From contig JAQFVV010000064.1 in assembly GCA_028023455.1 (NCBI GenBank), forward strand, positions 839,825 through 903,824: 64,000 bases of DNA, read 5' to 3'. The stretch comes from Epiperipatus broadwayi. Its lineage: Eukaryota > Onychophora > Udeonychophora > Euonychophora > Peripatidae. The notes beneath the pieces were generated by a model. That model did not search any database. It had not been told where the DNA came from and saw only the letters and a list, made by a program, of their open reading frames with translations. The translations under genes and the position numbers were made by a program. Of the stretch, positions 49,180 to 59,094 are shown one piece after another (the first letter of the stretch is position 1; each line of letters opens with the position of its first letter).

Positions 49180-50407
49180 TCAGTAACTCAGCAACCTGTT
49201 TGACAGTTTTTCTTTCTATGCCTATGAGCATCTGTTCCACATTATGGGGAAAATTATGCCTTACTATTCTAATGATTTGTTTTTCAGACAGAGGGTGGAC
49301 TGTTAGTGCATGTAACTTCACCACTTGGCACTGGAAAAAAGGGATGAATAGCTCCCCAGGCCTCCATTGGTCCGGCATTGTCTGATGTAGAATATTCTCC
49401 TGATGCTCCTCACTCCAGTAATTGGCAAGCAAAGCCTCCTTATATTCCATAAACATATTTGGTTTATTAAATAAAGAATCCCACCATGATTGTGAAGCAC
49501 TTTGTAGATGACTACACGCAATAGCAATCATGGCCTTGTTGCTCAGCTTGTTTAACATGAAATATCTCTCTAGACTACCAAGATGCTCTATCAGACTTTC
49601 CCTGACATAACCAGAGAAGATACGAACTTTTAAAAATTGATTCACCGCAACAGAGTTCATTGAACTATATCCATTGTTCACATACACGCATTCACTCATG
49701 TCTCTCTGTTCTTTATTATTAGTCTTAACTATTTCTACCATGTTCTCCTTTTCCTCTATCTTTAATTCTATTTCCTCAACTGTTCTCACTAACTGATTGA
49801 TGACTAGTTTTAAATTTTCTATGATTTTCTCATTTTCATCCACAATTGTCTCTAATTTTCCATCTTGCTCTGTTTTCAACTTCTCTAGTTCTTGGTACAC
49901 TGTTTCTAGTTTATCTTCTATATACTGCACCTTGTCATTTACCTTCGACATGATTCCCTGTATTAATTTATCCCACTTTCCCAGGATGTGCTGCTCTATT
50001 TTTCTGAGTAATTCAGCCTGGTGATCCAATCTTTCACTCGTAGCTGCAATCTGATATGATGTTTGTTCAAATTTCTTATTCACTTCTTCAATCCTTTGAT
50101 TAATTTTTTTATTTAGCTGTTCATCCCACTCATCTATCCTTCTTTTATTCCTTTCCTCACTTTCACTTAGTTCCTTAGCCAACTGTTGCTGACCTACCAT
50201 TAATTTCTTTAACATATCCATTGAAACGTAGTTTTTTACATTAATTTTTTCTCCCTGTTTATCATTATTCACCACCTCTATTCCCTTGCTAATTCCTATC
50301 TTCCCTTCACTGTCTATTCCCCTGGATTGTTCCACTTGTTTTTCATTAGAAGTTTTTTCTAGTTTGCTACTTTGAGTGTCCATTTTTGTTTTCGATCTAG
50401 TGTGCAT
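49097..50407 (-). CDS. Retrotransposon Gag with long N-terminal coiled coil
   Basis: 436 intact codons. After a basic start (MHTRSKTKMD) and a polar segment, residues about 60-235 form a long coiled coil (QLAKELSESEERNKRR, YIEDKLETVYQELEKL, ENEKIIENLKLVINQL). From about 255 a retrotransposon Gag capsid-type domain follows: VRIFSGYVRESLIEH, then HLGSLERYF, SASQSWWDSLF, ALLANYWSEEHQ and IIRIVRHNFPHNVEQML, the standard order of that fold. No zinc knuckle is seen. An intact frame in a repeat-rich background implies a fairly young copy or constraint. The start Met is the first in frame after the leader. Confidence 0.85.
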   Translation of the reverse strand: MHTRSKTKMDTQSSKLEKTSNEKQVEQSRGIDSEGKIGISKGIEVVNNDKQGEKINVKNYVSMDMLKKLMVGQQQLAKELSESEERNKRRIDEWDEQLNKKINQRIEEVNKKFEQTSYQIAATSERLDHQAELLRKIEQHILGKWDKLIQGIMSKVNDKVQYIEDKLETVYQELEKLKTEQDGKLETIVDENEKIIENLKLVINQLVRTVEEIELKIEEKENMVEIVKTNNKEQRDMSECVYVNNGYSSMNSVAVNQFLKVRIFSGYVRESLIEHLGSLERYFMLNKLSNKAMIAIACSHLQSASQSWWDSLFNKPNMFMEYKEALLANYWSEEHQENILHQTMPDQWRPGELFIPFFQCQVVKLHALTVHPLSEKQIIRIVRHNFPHNVEQMLIGIERKTVKQVAELLNVFDNTRPNYKVEDRGFKPQLRLSEYK

Positions 50408-50800
50408 TAAGTTTATCTAATTAATACAATATCACTTATAGTTTATTTTATTACAACTGTTATACTAATATAACCATCAATTTACAGGATTATCTTATTC
50501 TTTTTAACTTATGTTTATTAATATTTGGTATGTTTGTTCATCTCTCCCACATCTTACTCACTAATTTTCATTTGCCTATGCCTGCCTTAAAGACTTCCTA
50601 CAATTACCCCCATATAATGGTCCAACTTCCCAACTTTTATCACGTTCTCTTTCTCTCTTTTTTTTTTTGCTTTCGTTTCCCACCACGCTTTCTTTTTTTT
50701 CATTAACTTTATTTACTGCATAAATATATTTCATTATGACATATTCTAATTTGAATGGGCTGTATTTGTAAATGTAATAAATCGTGGACTGGCCCCCAAT

Positions 50801-53278
50801 TGTCACAGTTATGGTAAAGTTGATGTTTAAAATATTTTTCAATTCAAGCAGAGAGCAAATACAATACAAATTTAACTTTATATCTGTACCCTTGACCGAA
50901 CCCTGAAGCCATATGAACATATTACTTCGACATTATCTTTCCAGATCAAGATCTCTCAACTGCTGAACAAAAAAAAACTATTCCTAAAAATAAGCTAACA
51001 AATGTCCAGCGCTTGATAGATATTTTTAAATTTTGAGATTACCACAGCACAATGAATATTTTTTAAAACAAATCATTAACTTTTAACCAAGAAATTTGAC
51101 AGATTTTCCCTCCATAGCTTGGTGACAGAAAAATAAAGCAAGTCTAAACAACCTTTAGGAATAGTAAGTAATATTTAATAACACACACACTAACATTATA
51201 TATAGTAACATTATATTACACAATAACAATAAAAACAAAATAAATAATACATTGAATATTAAAGTGATATAAATAGCTCTATCTTGGAATTTTTATATAT
51301 GGCAGTGTTCTATCTTCAAAAGGATTAGTCTTTTTCAAAATTAGTTCTTATTATTTAATTTTTTTCTTCGTAATGTGAATTTAAACAACAGAAAATGCAT
51401 GCATGCATTTTGGTTTACTCTAGCTAAACATTTACCTAGGATTTGCAGATACACCTGGGTCTCTTTTTATGCGGACTTATTTAACACGATTTTGAAGTAA
51501 TGTGATTTACGTTTCACCGGAAGTCGAACTCCGATAATGCGCTATTACTTTAAATAATAAATTTCATGATTTCCACATTTTATGTATACACATAATAAAT
51601 TTTACAAGATTATAATGTAAATTTGTTCAAACATTGTGCGTGTTAATTTTGCATTTTAAATCACATTCTGTTTTTGCTTTTTAAAAAAGAATGTAATCAA
51701 TTATTAATCATTTAGTGTCTGCAAGTTTATTTTTAAAAGGTGAGTAATAGCAGTGGGCACAATTAAAATTGAAAATTAAAAAATTAAAGACAAAAATAAG
51801 AATTTAATTTTTAGTTGTTAGATTAATTACTAATTACGTTGTCACCAGAAAAACCATTAACACAATGTGAGAGTGACATTGGCGCTAGTTGTATTTTCTC
51901 TTTTGAAGATTTTGCAAACAAACCTGTTTAATGGCAAATAGTGATAATAATTAAAATGTGTATAAAAAATGTAAATTACTGTAAATTATGCATAAAAATA
52001 TATTGTTTTGAATAAAATTAAATATTATAGTTAAAAAAAGTTTGTCTTGTATCAATTTTTTTCAAATTTGAAATTTTTTATTAGTTATATTTTATTTCCT
52101 TATTTTTTTTTTTGTGCGAATTTTAAAGTAATTTTACGTTGGTGCTTTGCTTTTATGCGATTTTTAAAAAATCACAGTTCGTATCCTTCCTTTTTCAAGG
52201 TAAGTTACATCTATTTTTGCATGATTTTGTTTGCACGTGTTTTCTGAGGAACCTATCTATCACATAAAACAAGACCCAGGTGTATTCTCATTTGCAGTTC
52301 TTCTGAGTGCTCTATACCATCTCATGAGAGTTCACCCACTTCCTTTGCAGAGACGGTAGGTCTGCCACAGACTTTTTAGCATGATGGGTCCTTTTTTTAA
52401 AATATAATTTTATGTTGCTAGTCTATTCTCAGTTCTATCTTAGTTCTTCTTGGTTATTTGGTTTCTTTTTATATCTCTCAGCATACAAAAGCTATGGTCT
52501 ATCTAACAGACAAGGCACCAATGTTATTTCATCATGAGTCAGTGGTCATGCAGGTCAAGCATGAACCCATGTCCCTTTAAAGCCACTTGCTATGCATTTC
52601 TTTTATTTCCTTTCTTTGCTGCTGATCTCTCTCATTTTAAAGTAGTAATGGTAATCTCCTTTCTTCCTTTTTTCTTTATCTATTGTTTATTGGAACTTAA
52701 TTAATTAAACATTCTACAATTTCCAATAAATTATTATCAGTGGAAAGATTGTATAATTATAAATGAAACTTTTTCTTTAGATTTGTTCCTCTATTGTTCA
52801 TTGAATATAATTAGCTAAACATATTTTAACACCATTTTGTACAAATATATTATTTTAAATTACATATTTTATTTTATTTTTATTTCAAGTTTACAATTCA
52901 TTTTAACTTTCCCTTCCTCGATAACATCTAATGACACTATATTTCAAATGTTCTTTCCTTTTGTTGTTATTATTGAATTGTTATTTCAATAGTATTACTT
53001 ATTATAATACATAGTTTAAAGAGCAAAAGAGATACATACTTTATGCATCCCTCTCCTCTTCTCTTGCAATAAAATCAGAAGTCATTTTCAAACATTTAGC
53101 TAAATCTCAACTCTTAATTATTACAATACATAGTTTAAAGAGAGAAAGAGACACATTTCTTTATGCACCCCCCCCCTTCTCTTACAATAAAATCAGAAGT
53201 AATTTTCAAACATTTAACTAAATCTCAACTCTCTTCTCTTTTTTTTATCAAATATCTGGTAACTAAATTATTTACTCT

Positions 53279-53282
<4 letters not shown>
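50801..53282 (-). repeat. 5' LTR of gag-only element, interrupted
   Basis: Homologous to 46116-47806 once the insertion at 51452-52282 is removed. The edge next to the primer-binding site reads TGTCACAGTTATGG on the plus strand. The outer end is lost at the (TA)n tract at 53284. Confidence 0.75.
51450..52284. mobile_element. 831-bp TIR element with TA target duplication (pogo/Tigger-like, non-autonomous)
   Basis: The element is 51452-52282, flanked by TA on both sides. Ends: CACCTGGGTCTCTTTTTATG and the inverse of CACCTGGGTCTTGTTTTATG, a TIR of about 22 bp with a few mismatches. The other LTR has the uninterrupted site with a single TA, so the insertion and its duplication are seen directly. 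The subterminal TTATTTAACACGATTTTGAAG-like sequence resembles pogo/Tigger elements. No transposase is encoded. Confidence 0.85.

Positions 53283-53283
<1 letters not shown>

Positions 53284-53315
<32 letters not shown>
53284..53315. repeat. (TA)n microsatellite
   Basis: About 16 TA units between the truncated LTR and the fold-back element. Confidence 0.9.
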
Positions 53316-53318
<3 letters not shown>

Positions 53319-53915
53319 CACTAGATGGTGCTTACCAATAGCTCTAAACAAGTTTTGTTTTTATAAGTGCCAACAGAAAAATAATTCAAAATCTCTATTG
53401 TTAACCCTATCTCCAGAACAATTGGTTTCAAGCTTATGGCTCACCTCAGTGAAGGGGTGGCTCTAGAAACTAGATCTAAAACACTAACTCAAAAGTTAGC
53501 ACTTATAAAACACATCTCTATCAATTTGAAAGTCTAAACTTTTCAGAAAAATAAATGTCTTCAAATCCAGCCTTGCTTTTGCGATGCTATATTGCAGAGG
53601 CTATTACTATATGGTGAAACAGCTGAATTCAGACATATATAGCTATCTAGTTTGCTAGGCTGGATTTGAAGACATTTATTTGTCCAAAATGTTCAGTCTT
53701 TCAAATTGATAGAGATATGTTTTATATGTGCTAACTTTAGACTTAGTGTTTTAGATCTAGTTTCTAGACCCACCCCTTCACTGAAGTGAGCCATAAGCTC
53801 AAAATCAATTGGTCTGGAGGTAGGGTTAATGATAGAGATTTTGAAGTTTTTCTTTGTCAGCACTTATAAAAACAAAGCTTGTTTAGAGCTATTGGTAAGC
53901 TCCATTTAGTGATCA
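53316..53915. mobile_element. 600-bp fold-back element
   Basis: The ends are GATCACTAGATGGTGCTTAC at the left and its near-inverse at the right. The two halves pair through most of their length: AGCTCTAAACAAG with CTTGTTTAGAGCT, and CAATTGGTTTCAAGCTTATG with its diverged counterpart. The central 53581-53770 carries the core motifs GCAGAGGCTATTACTATATG, ATAGCTATCTAGTTTGCTAG and TTAGATCTAGTTTCTA shared with the 8-kb and 4.7-kb elements. No ORF of note. Confidence 0.85.
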
Positions 53916-56325
53916 TTTAAATGCAAGCTTAAAGACAAGTTACAAAATTTATAACTTGTTTTAGTAATTTATGTAATAAATTGTTTTTCTGTTCACGAAT
54001 AAAAATTGTAATTATACATATGCGATTTTTTCACATGCATTAGTGAAGCTGTAATTATACTATAATGTTTAATATGCCTGCTTAGCACTTTCGAGATTTA
54101 GCATTCTAATATCATACTCATAGCTTTATGAATGAAGACTGTTATAATTTATTATACATATATATAAAATTTTTATTGGTCTATCACTTTCTGTGCCACA
54201 ATCTTTCATTCTATTTTAACAAATTTATTTTTATTTATGGTTTATATACAAAATTTAAGAAAATTTTACTTTAATATATATATATATATTGAAGCAGAAT
54301 CTGAGATTCAGATTGTGCTTCACAGCCCACCTCAATTCTTCCATTACCAAGCCAAATTCAAACCCTATTTTTGCATTTATATTCCACTCACTAACACATT
54401 TTTTTTGTTTGATTGTTTTCTTTTTTGATTATCATTAACTAAAATAATTCTTAATGAAGATATATGCATAAATATCTGAATTTAAACACACACACACAAA
54501 AAAAAAAAAGAATAAATATAGTATTTAAAAGGTGAATACATATAAGCAATAGGTCACAGAGGATTAATTGTAACAAACTTATAATATCAAAATATATTAT
54601 ATTTTCTGTATTTTTTATTTATTTATTAAAGTTATAGTATTTGTGGCTCAGATGTATATAGATATTGCAGAGACAAACCTACTGAGCAAATATTTACTAG
54701 AAAAAGTTTGTTAAATGTCAATCTATAAAATTTTGTCTTTTAAATTATTTTTGCTATTAAACTCTACTTTTCTTTTTAAATCCAAGATGGAAGATGCGAT
54801 TGTAATTAGTCAAAATTAATTAAAGGTGAGAAATTTAATCTTGCTTAATCTTCTAAAATAACTTTAATTAAAACTTTCTCTAAAATCAAAATTAGAAACT
54901 AAACTAATTGATTTACTTTTGTCATGAACATTTTTTATCAAATTAATTTTGGTTTAAATACATGTTATCTAACAATGGCATTTTCCAGCACAATTGGTAA
55001 AGCTTATGTAGAAATTCTTTTGAAAATTAGATTAGAGAATGATTAGCAGTGACCAATCAAGAAAGCATTCTACAAATACTGGGGCATAGTATAAAATGGG
55101 CTAATTTTTACCCAGGAGGAGAACAAAATACAGTCAATGAAAGCAGTTGCCAAATAAATCCACGTTTGTTTAATTTCAATGTGTTGTGAGTAAACCCACT
55201 TTCACCTTTCTCGCCATTTGAGATGGCCTTCCCTGAAATCTGTATCCAGGACCCCGATACTTGTAAACTGTAACTGTATGCCTGTTTGTTGAATAATGAA
55301 CTTACTACCTGCCTGAATAACTATGCTCATTAAACTAGATCTAGTTCTCTGAGGGAAATCTGAATATCATCAAAAGAACAGCCAAGATTGTGCAGAGGTA
55401 ATAATTTCAAGTGCTTCTAGACTCTTAAATTTACCTTGAATAATTTTAAATCTCACCTATCTGTTTCTTTAAACATTTTGTAAAGCCTTCCTTGTAAAAT
55501 TAATATTAATTATGAATTAATTTGTAAATTCTTACCTTGTTATTCAAATGTACTTTGTTCTCTCTATATAACTTAGCAGTAATCTCTCCTACATTAAACT
55601 TCTCCTGAACAATTATTATTTCTTAATTTCACATCTATGTGGCAATACTTTATTTTCATTATTATATTTTAGATTTTCATATACTAAATTATATGTCGAT
55701 AATTTCCTCCAGAATCGCAAATGCCTATGCTATTTCTTTTAATAAAAGAAAACCTTCCTTACTTTTCCGAGGGTGATTAATCTAGTTTTTTAAAACAAAT
55801 TTGTTATTCTTATTATAGCAGATGCCTGTGAGTCTGGGGAAGTAAAATAAAAATCAGATAATTATCGTATAATGTTATATTTTGAAAAACTAAGCAAAAA
55901 TATGTTTTCTTAGAAATGTTTTTTTATTAATTAAATAATAGCGCCAACTTCTAAAAACCTTAAATATATTTATATGAATTAAATCAATATTATTTTCTTG
56001 AAATCACTAACCACCACTTACTTTATATATATATATAAAATCTGTAAGTTATTTATGAAAGCACTTAACACCAAAGATTTGTATTAGTTATACATTGTGG
56101 GAAGCTTTATGTGTAATTCATAGTAATAAAGGGGGGGTAATCCTCTAGTTCTATGAGCTATTATATTAGCTTTAATTTTACTTATTCCATATCCATGTAG
56201 TAAATCAAATCATACCAATATGCTGAGTCTTTATCAATAAAGATAAGTGATAATTCTTTATTTCTTAGTTTTAAGTTTTCATATTTATATTAATTCAAGT
56301 GTTACATGTATACTGGCCTTTAGTT

Positions 56326-56658
56326 TTATATACATTTGTGGTTCATTTTCTGGGCATAACAGAAAACCTGAGTCACATCTATTTTTACTTCCAATTCCAA
56401 GGACAAGGTTTGTAAACCCCTTGGGACTTCTTCAGCACTAGATATTATTGCATAGAGTTTGCTCTGGCAGAAGTCCAGCCTATGGCAATTCAATAAAGCA
56501 CATTCTTCGTTGTTTGTGACCCGCCCTGCCAATGTTTGCAGAGAGTCATCTTCTTTAGCCATAAATTGAAGCACCCTCTTGGATCTTAGAATGGATCTTT
56601 TCATTGCCATCATACATGTATCACTCACCCATATTTCATTATCGCTAAAGCCTATCAA
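56326..56658 (-). CDS. Minus-strand ORF of unknown origin
   Basis: 110 codons in a locally GC-richer block, with balanced residue use (SDNEIWVSDTCMMAMKR, AGRVTNNEECALLNCHR). No domain is recognised, there is no signal peptide, and no splice context was established. It could be a fragment of an exon or of a DNA transposon. Confidence 0.25.
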   Translation of the reverse strand: MIGFSDNEIWVSDTCMMAMKRSILRSKRVLQFMAKEDDSLQTLAGRVTNNEECALLNCHRLDFCQSKLYAIISSAEEVPRGLQTLSLELEVKIDVTQVFCYAQKMNHKCI

Positions 56659-57738
56659 TGCTCATAAAGCATACTATTATGATTATACTAAATGGATTGT
56701 CATTTTTATATTTTCATTCATACTTTCATATGCGCTATTTTAGCCACAATTATTGTTTCCTAAATTAGCTTCCCACATATGTTCTTATTTTGCAAATGCG
56801 AATAGTATTTTATTAATTAAATATAATTACCATTGCCATCAAATTCAATAATCTTATGTATTGGTTCGAGTGCTGTTGTGATATTAATGGTGGATTTAAA
56901 GAAATTTAAATATCTGTAATTCAGCGCTATTAACAATCTTAGGTATGCCATTTAATCTGTTAATTATTGATATATAAATAGCCGCATTAGAACAAAGCCA
57001 TACATTAGTTGTTACTGCAATGTAAATTGAATAAATACACTCATTTTATAGTATTGTAAGAAGGGTTAATGTCATCTAAGGGAAATAAATACCCATTTTA
57101 TTTGTATTTTGACACAAATAATGTAATTAATCATATATATATATCTCAAGTTAACTTAATAAATCTTATATAAATTTCTAAATATTAAAGTCATTGTTTC
57201 ATTTATTGATTAGTAATAATATTGATGTTATATAAAAGGTTTAATTTACTAGATGATCGAATCTCGCTAACAATAATATTCTATACATGAATAAATTCAA
57301 ATTAGAGTCTTTCTGTGTCATGGCTTTGCAATGCTGACGGTGAGAAATAAATTAGATCGGTATCATTGGGATTGTTGCTCATAAGTTGGTAGATCTGGAA
57401 AATAGGCAAATAGGGCAGATTTCATGAATGTTCCTGACTTATGTATCTTGCGCATGATTGGACTCAAGGTACTTTTGCCTAGATGCTAGATCTTGTTATA
57501 TGAACAGACAAAACTGACCGGTCCAATATATATAAATTAATTGAAGTGATATTAAAATTTCAAACTGCCTTCTACAATATTTTATTGGGTTAAAATTAGA
57601 TTGACTTTATAGGACATGTATTTCAGGCATTTTGCCTTTTTAACTACCTATGAAGAGAAGTGATTACATATATATAAATGGAAATTTTTGTTTTTTACAG
57701 TTAAATTTATTTGAAATTTACATATATTTTTTATAACT

Positions 57739-57780
57739 GGTTTTTTATTTTATATATATATATATATATAAAATAAAAAA

Positions 57781-57782
<2 letters not shown>
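57739..57782. repeat. 44-bp perfect palindrome
   Basis: GGTTTTTTATTTTATATATA and its exact reverse complement meet at 57760/57761 with no loop. A second TA tract follows at 57785-57812. Confidence 0.9.
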
Positions 57783-57814
<32 letters not shown>

Positions 57815-58466
57815 AGGTTGCCTTGACAACAGGTATGGTATTGTTGATTGTTATTGATATTGGGATTGTTTATGTGGTGACTTTTTTAATGATTACTTAT
57901 AAACCCATTTAGCCTTGAGCATTATTATACTTATTAAATATATATAACCTTTAATTTATGTCATCTGCTAAAATTTTTACAATCTTTCAAATGACAGTTT
58001 TTGATAAAGGAAATTTTTAGCTAGACATATGTTTCTGTCATAATCAATATCATTATCACTCTGAAAACTAGTTGGCACCCCATCAAAATGTAATTTTTAT
58101 TTAAATATCATTTCAATGTCAATTATATATTCAAATTTGTTAATAAATTCAGTAGAAATTTAACTTAAGCTTTTTCTTAATTTGCTTAAATTACTAAAAT
58201 TATTTTCAACATTTTAATACTAAGTTGAATATTTCATCCCATATAAATAGAAATTGTGTTGCCACATTTGGTATGGCATTAATTAATTTCCAGGCATTGG
58301 TGATAAAATTTATGATATAAACATGTGTTCTTCAGAGATTGATTGTTTTTCCCTCAAATACTATTAGCTGAAAGATCATAAACATTTTATGTGGCTTTAG
58401 TTGATACTATTAAATACCATTGCATATTTACATGATATTTAATTGGTTCTATTATTTATGTAGTAG

Positions 58467-58777
58467 GTTTAGTTGAAGGCCTAACTCAAGGTGCTGGAAA
58501 CATTGCCAAAGCTGCAGTAAATGCTGGTACAGGATTTATAAAAGGAACACTTCATGAAGGAGAGTCAATACTCAAAGGAGCAGGTACAGCTGCAAGTGGA
58601 GTACTAGGTGGACTTGCCACTGCTGTAGGTTTGGGTGATAGAGGTCATTCACAAACTGTTGTTCATGTCCCTGGAGGTGTTGCTTACCCAGAAGTTGTGT
58701 ATGATAAATCTGGACCTGTAAGTACCCACTATGAATATGAATATGTACAAGAGCCTGCTAGAGTTGTTAGAGCTTAG
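58467..58777 (+). CDS. Secreted glycine-rich protein, terminal coding exon
   Basis: The acceptor ATTTATGTAGTAG is followed by 311 bp open in phase 1 to TAG at 58775. The G from exon 2 plus GT makes Gly, and the frame continues LVEGLTQGAGNIAKAAVNAG, then TGFIKG and ESILKGAGTAASG, a second copy of the exon-2 module. A different C-terminal tail follows (VVHVPGGVAYPEVVYDK, HYEYEYVQEPARVVRA), rich in Val, Tyr and Glu and without glycine spacing. The protein has no Cys after the signal peptide. The tail could be an interaction or cross-linking segment; that is inference only. The exon's GC content stands well above its surroundings. Confidence 0.8.
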
Positions 58778-58848
58778 GTGAAAAGTCTATTGGCTATTTA
58801 AAAGGCATATAAATTAGACTAAAAACAATCAATGATTCAAAAATTTGA

Positions 58849-58854
58849 AATAAA
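58849..58854 (+). terminator. Polyadenylation signal
   Basis: AATAAA lies 72 bp after the stop codon of the glycine-rich gene. TTTGTATTTGTGTGTTTTT starts about 20 bp further on and could be the downstream U/GU element. This fits a short 3' UTR. Confidence 0.6.
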
Positions 58855-58859
58855 AGATT

Positions 58860-59062
58860 CTATTAAAAAATCATTTTGTATTTGTGTGTTTTTATCCTTT
58901 CTTCTTTTAATTCAGTACCTTCTAGATAAGGTATTAGTCAGTTAGAAGATGATGGTGATCATGTGATCTTCAGTTAAAAGAAACAAATATCAAAAAATAT
59001 GAAAAATTGGGTTTTAGAATGCAAACACTGACACTCCAAACATTTGCTTACAATTTTCTAAA

Positions 59063-59094
<32 letters not shown>

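Larger units (their letters stand above)
46116..53282 (-). mobile_element. LTR retrotransposon with gag but no pol
   Basis: The minus-strand order is 5' LTR (53282-50801, with an inserted TIR element), primer-binding site (minus strand TGGGGGCCAGTCC at 50786-50798), gag (50407-48871), non-coding DNA, polypurine tract and 3' LTR. The internal region is about 3 kb and no protease, RT or integrase motif was found in the 1.06 kb after gag. The LTRs are unusually long. The outer end of the 5' LTR lacks the last 40 bp or so seen in the other LTR; it is replaced by a TA tract and a fold-back element. It was probably mobilised by an autonomous relative. Confidence 0.75.
53920..58460. other. AT-rich intronic stretch before the last coding exon
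   Basis: TA tracts occur near 54276-54290, 56025-56037 and 57750-57812. A less AT-rich block at 55070-55400 (ATACTGGGGCATAGTATAAAATGGGC and onward) looks like an old LTR or promoter fragment. No compatible extra exon for the glycine-rich gene was recognised. Confidence 0.4.

Noticed and set aside
44594-58777. Direct splicing of the 44.6-kb short exon to the glycine-rich terminal exon
   Set aside because: The donor leaves phase 0 while the terminal exon needs phase 1, and the frame would hit a wrong reading.
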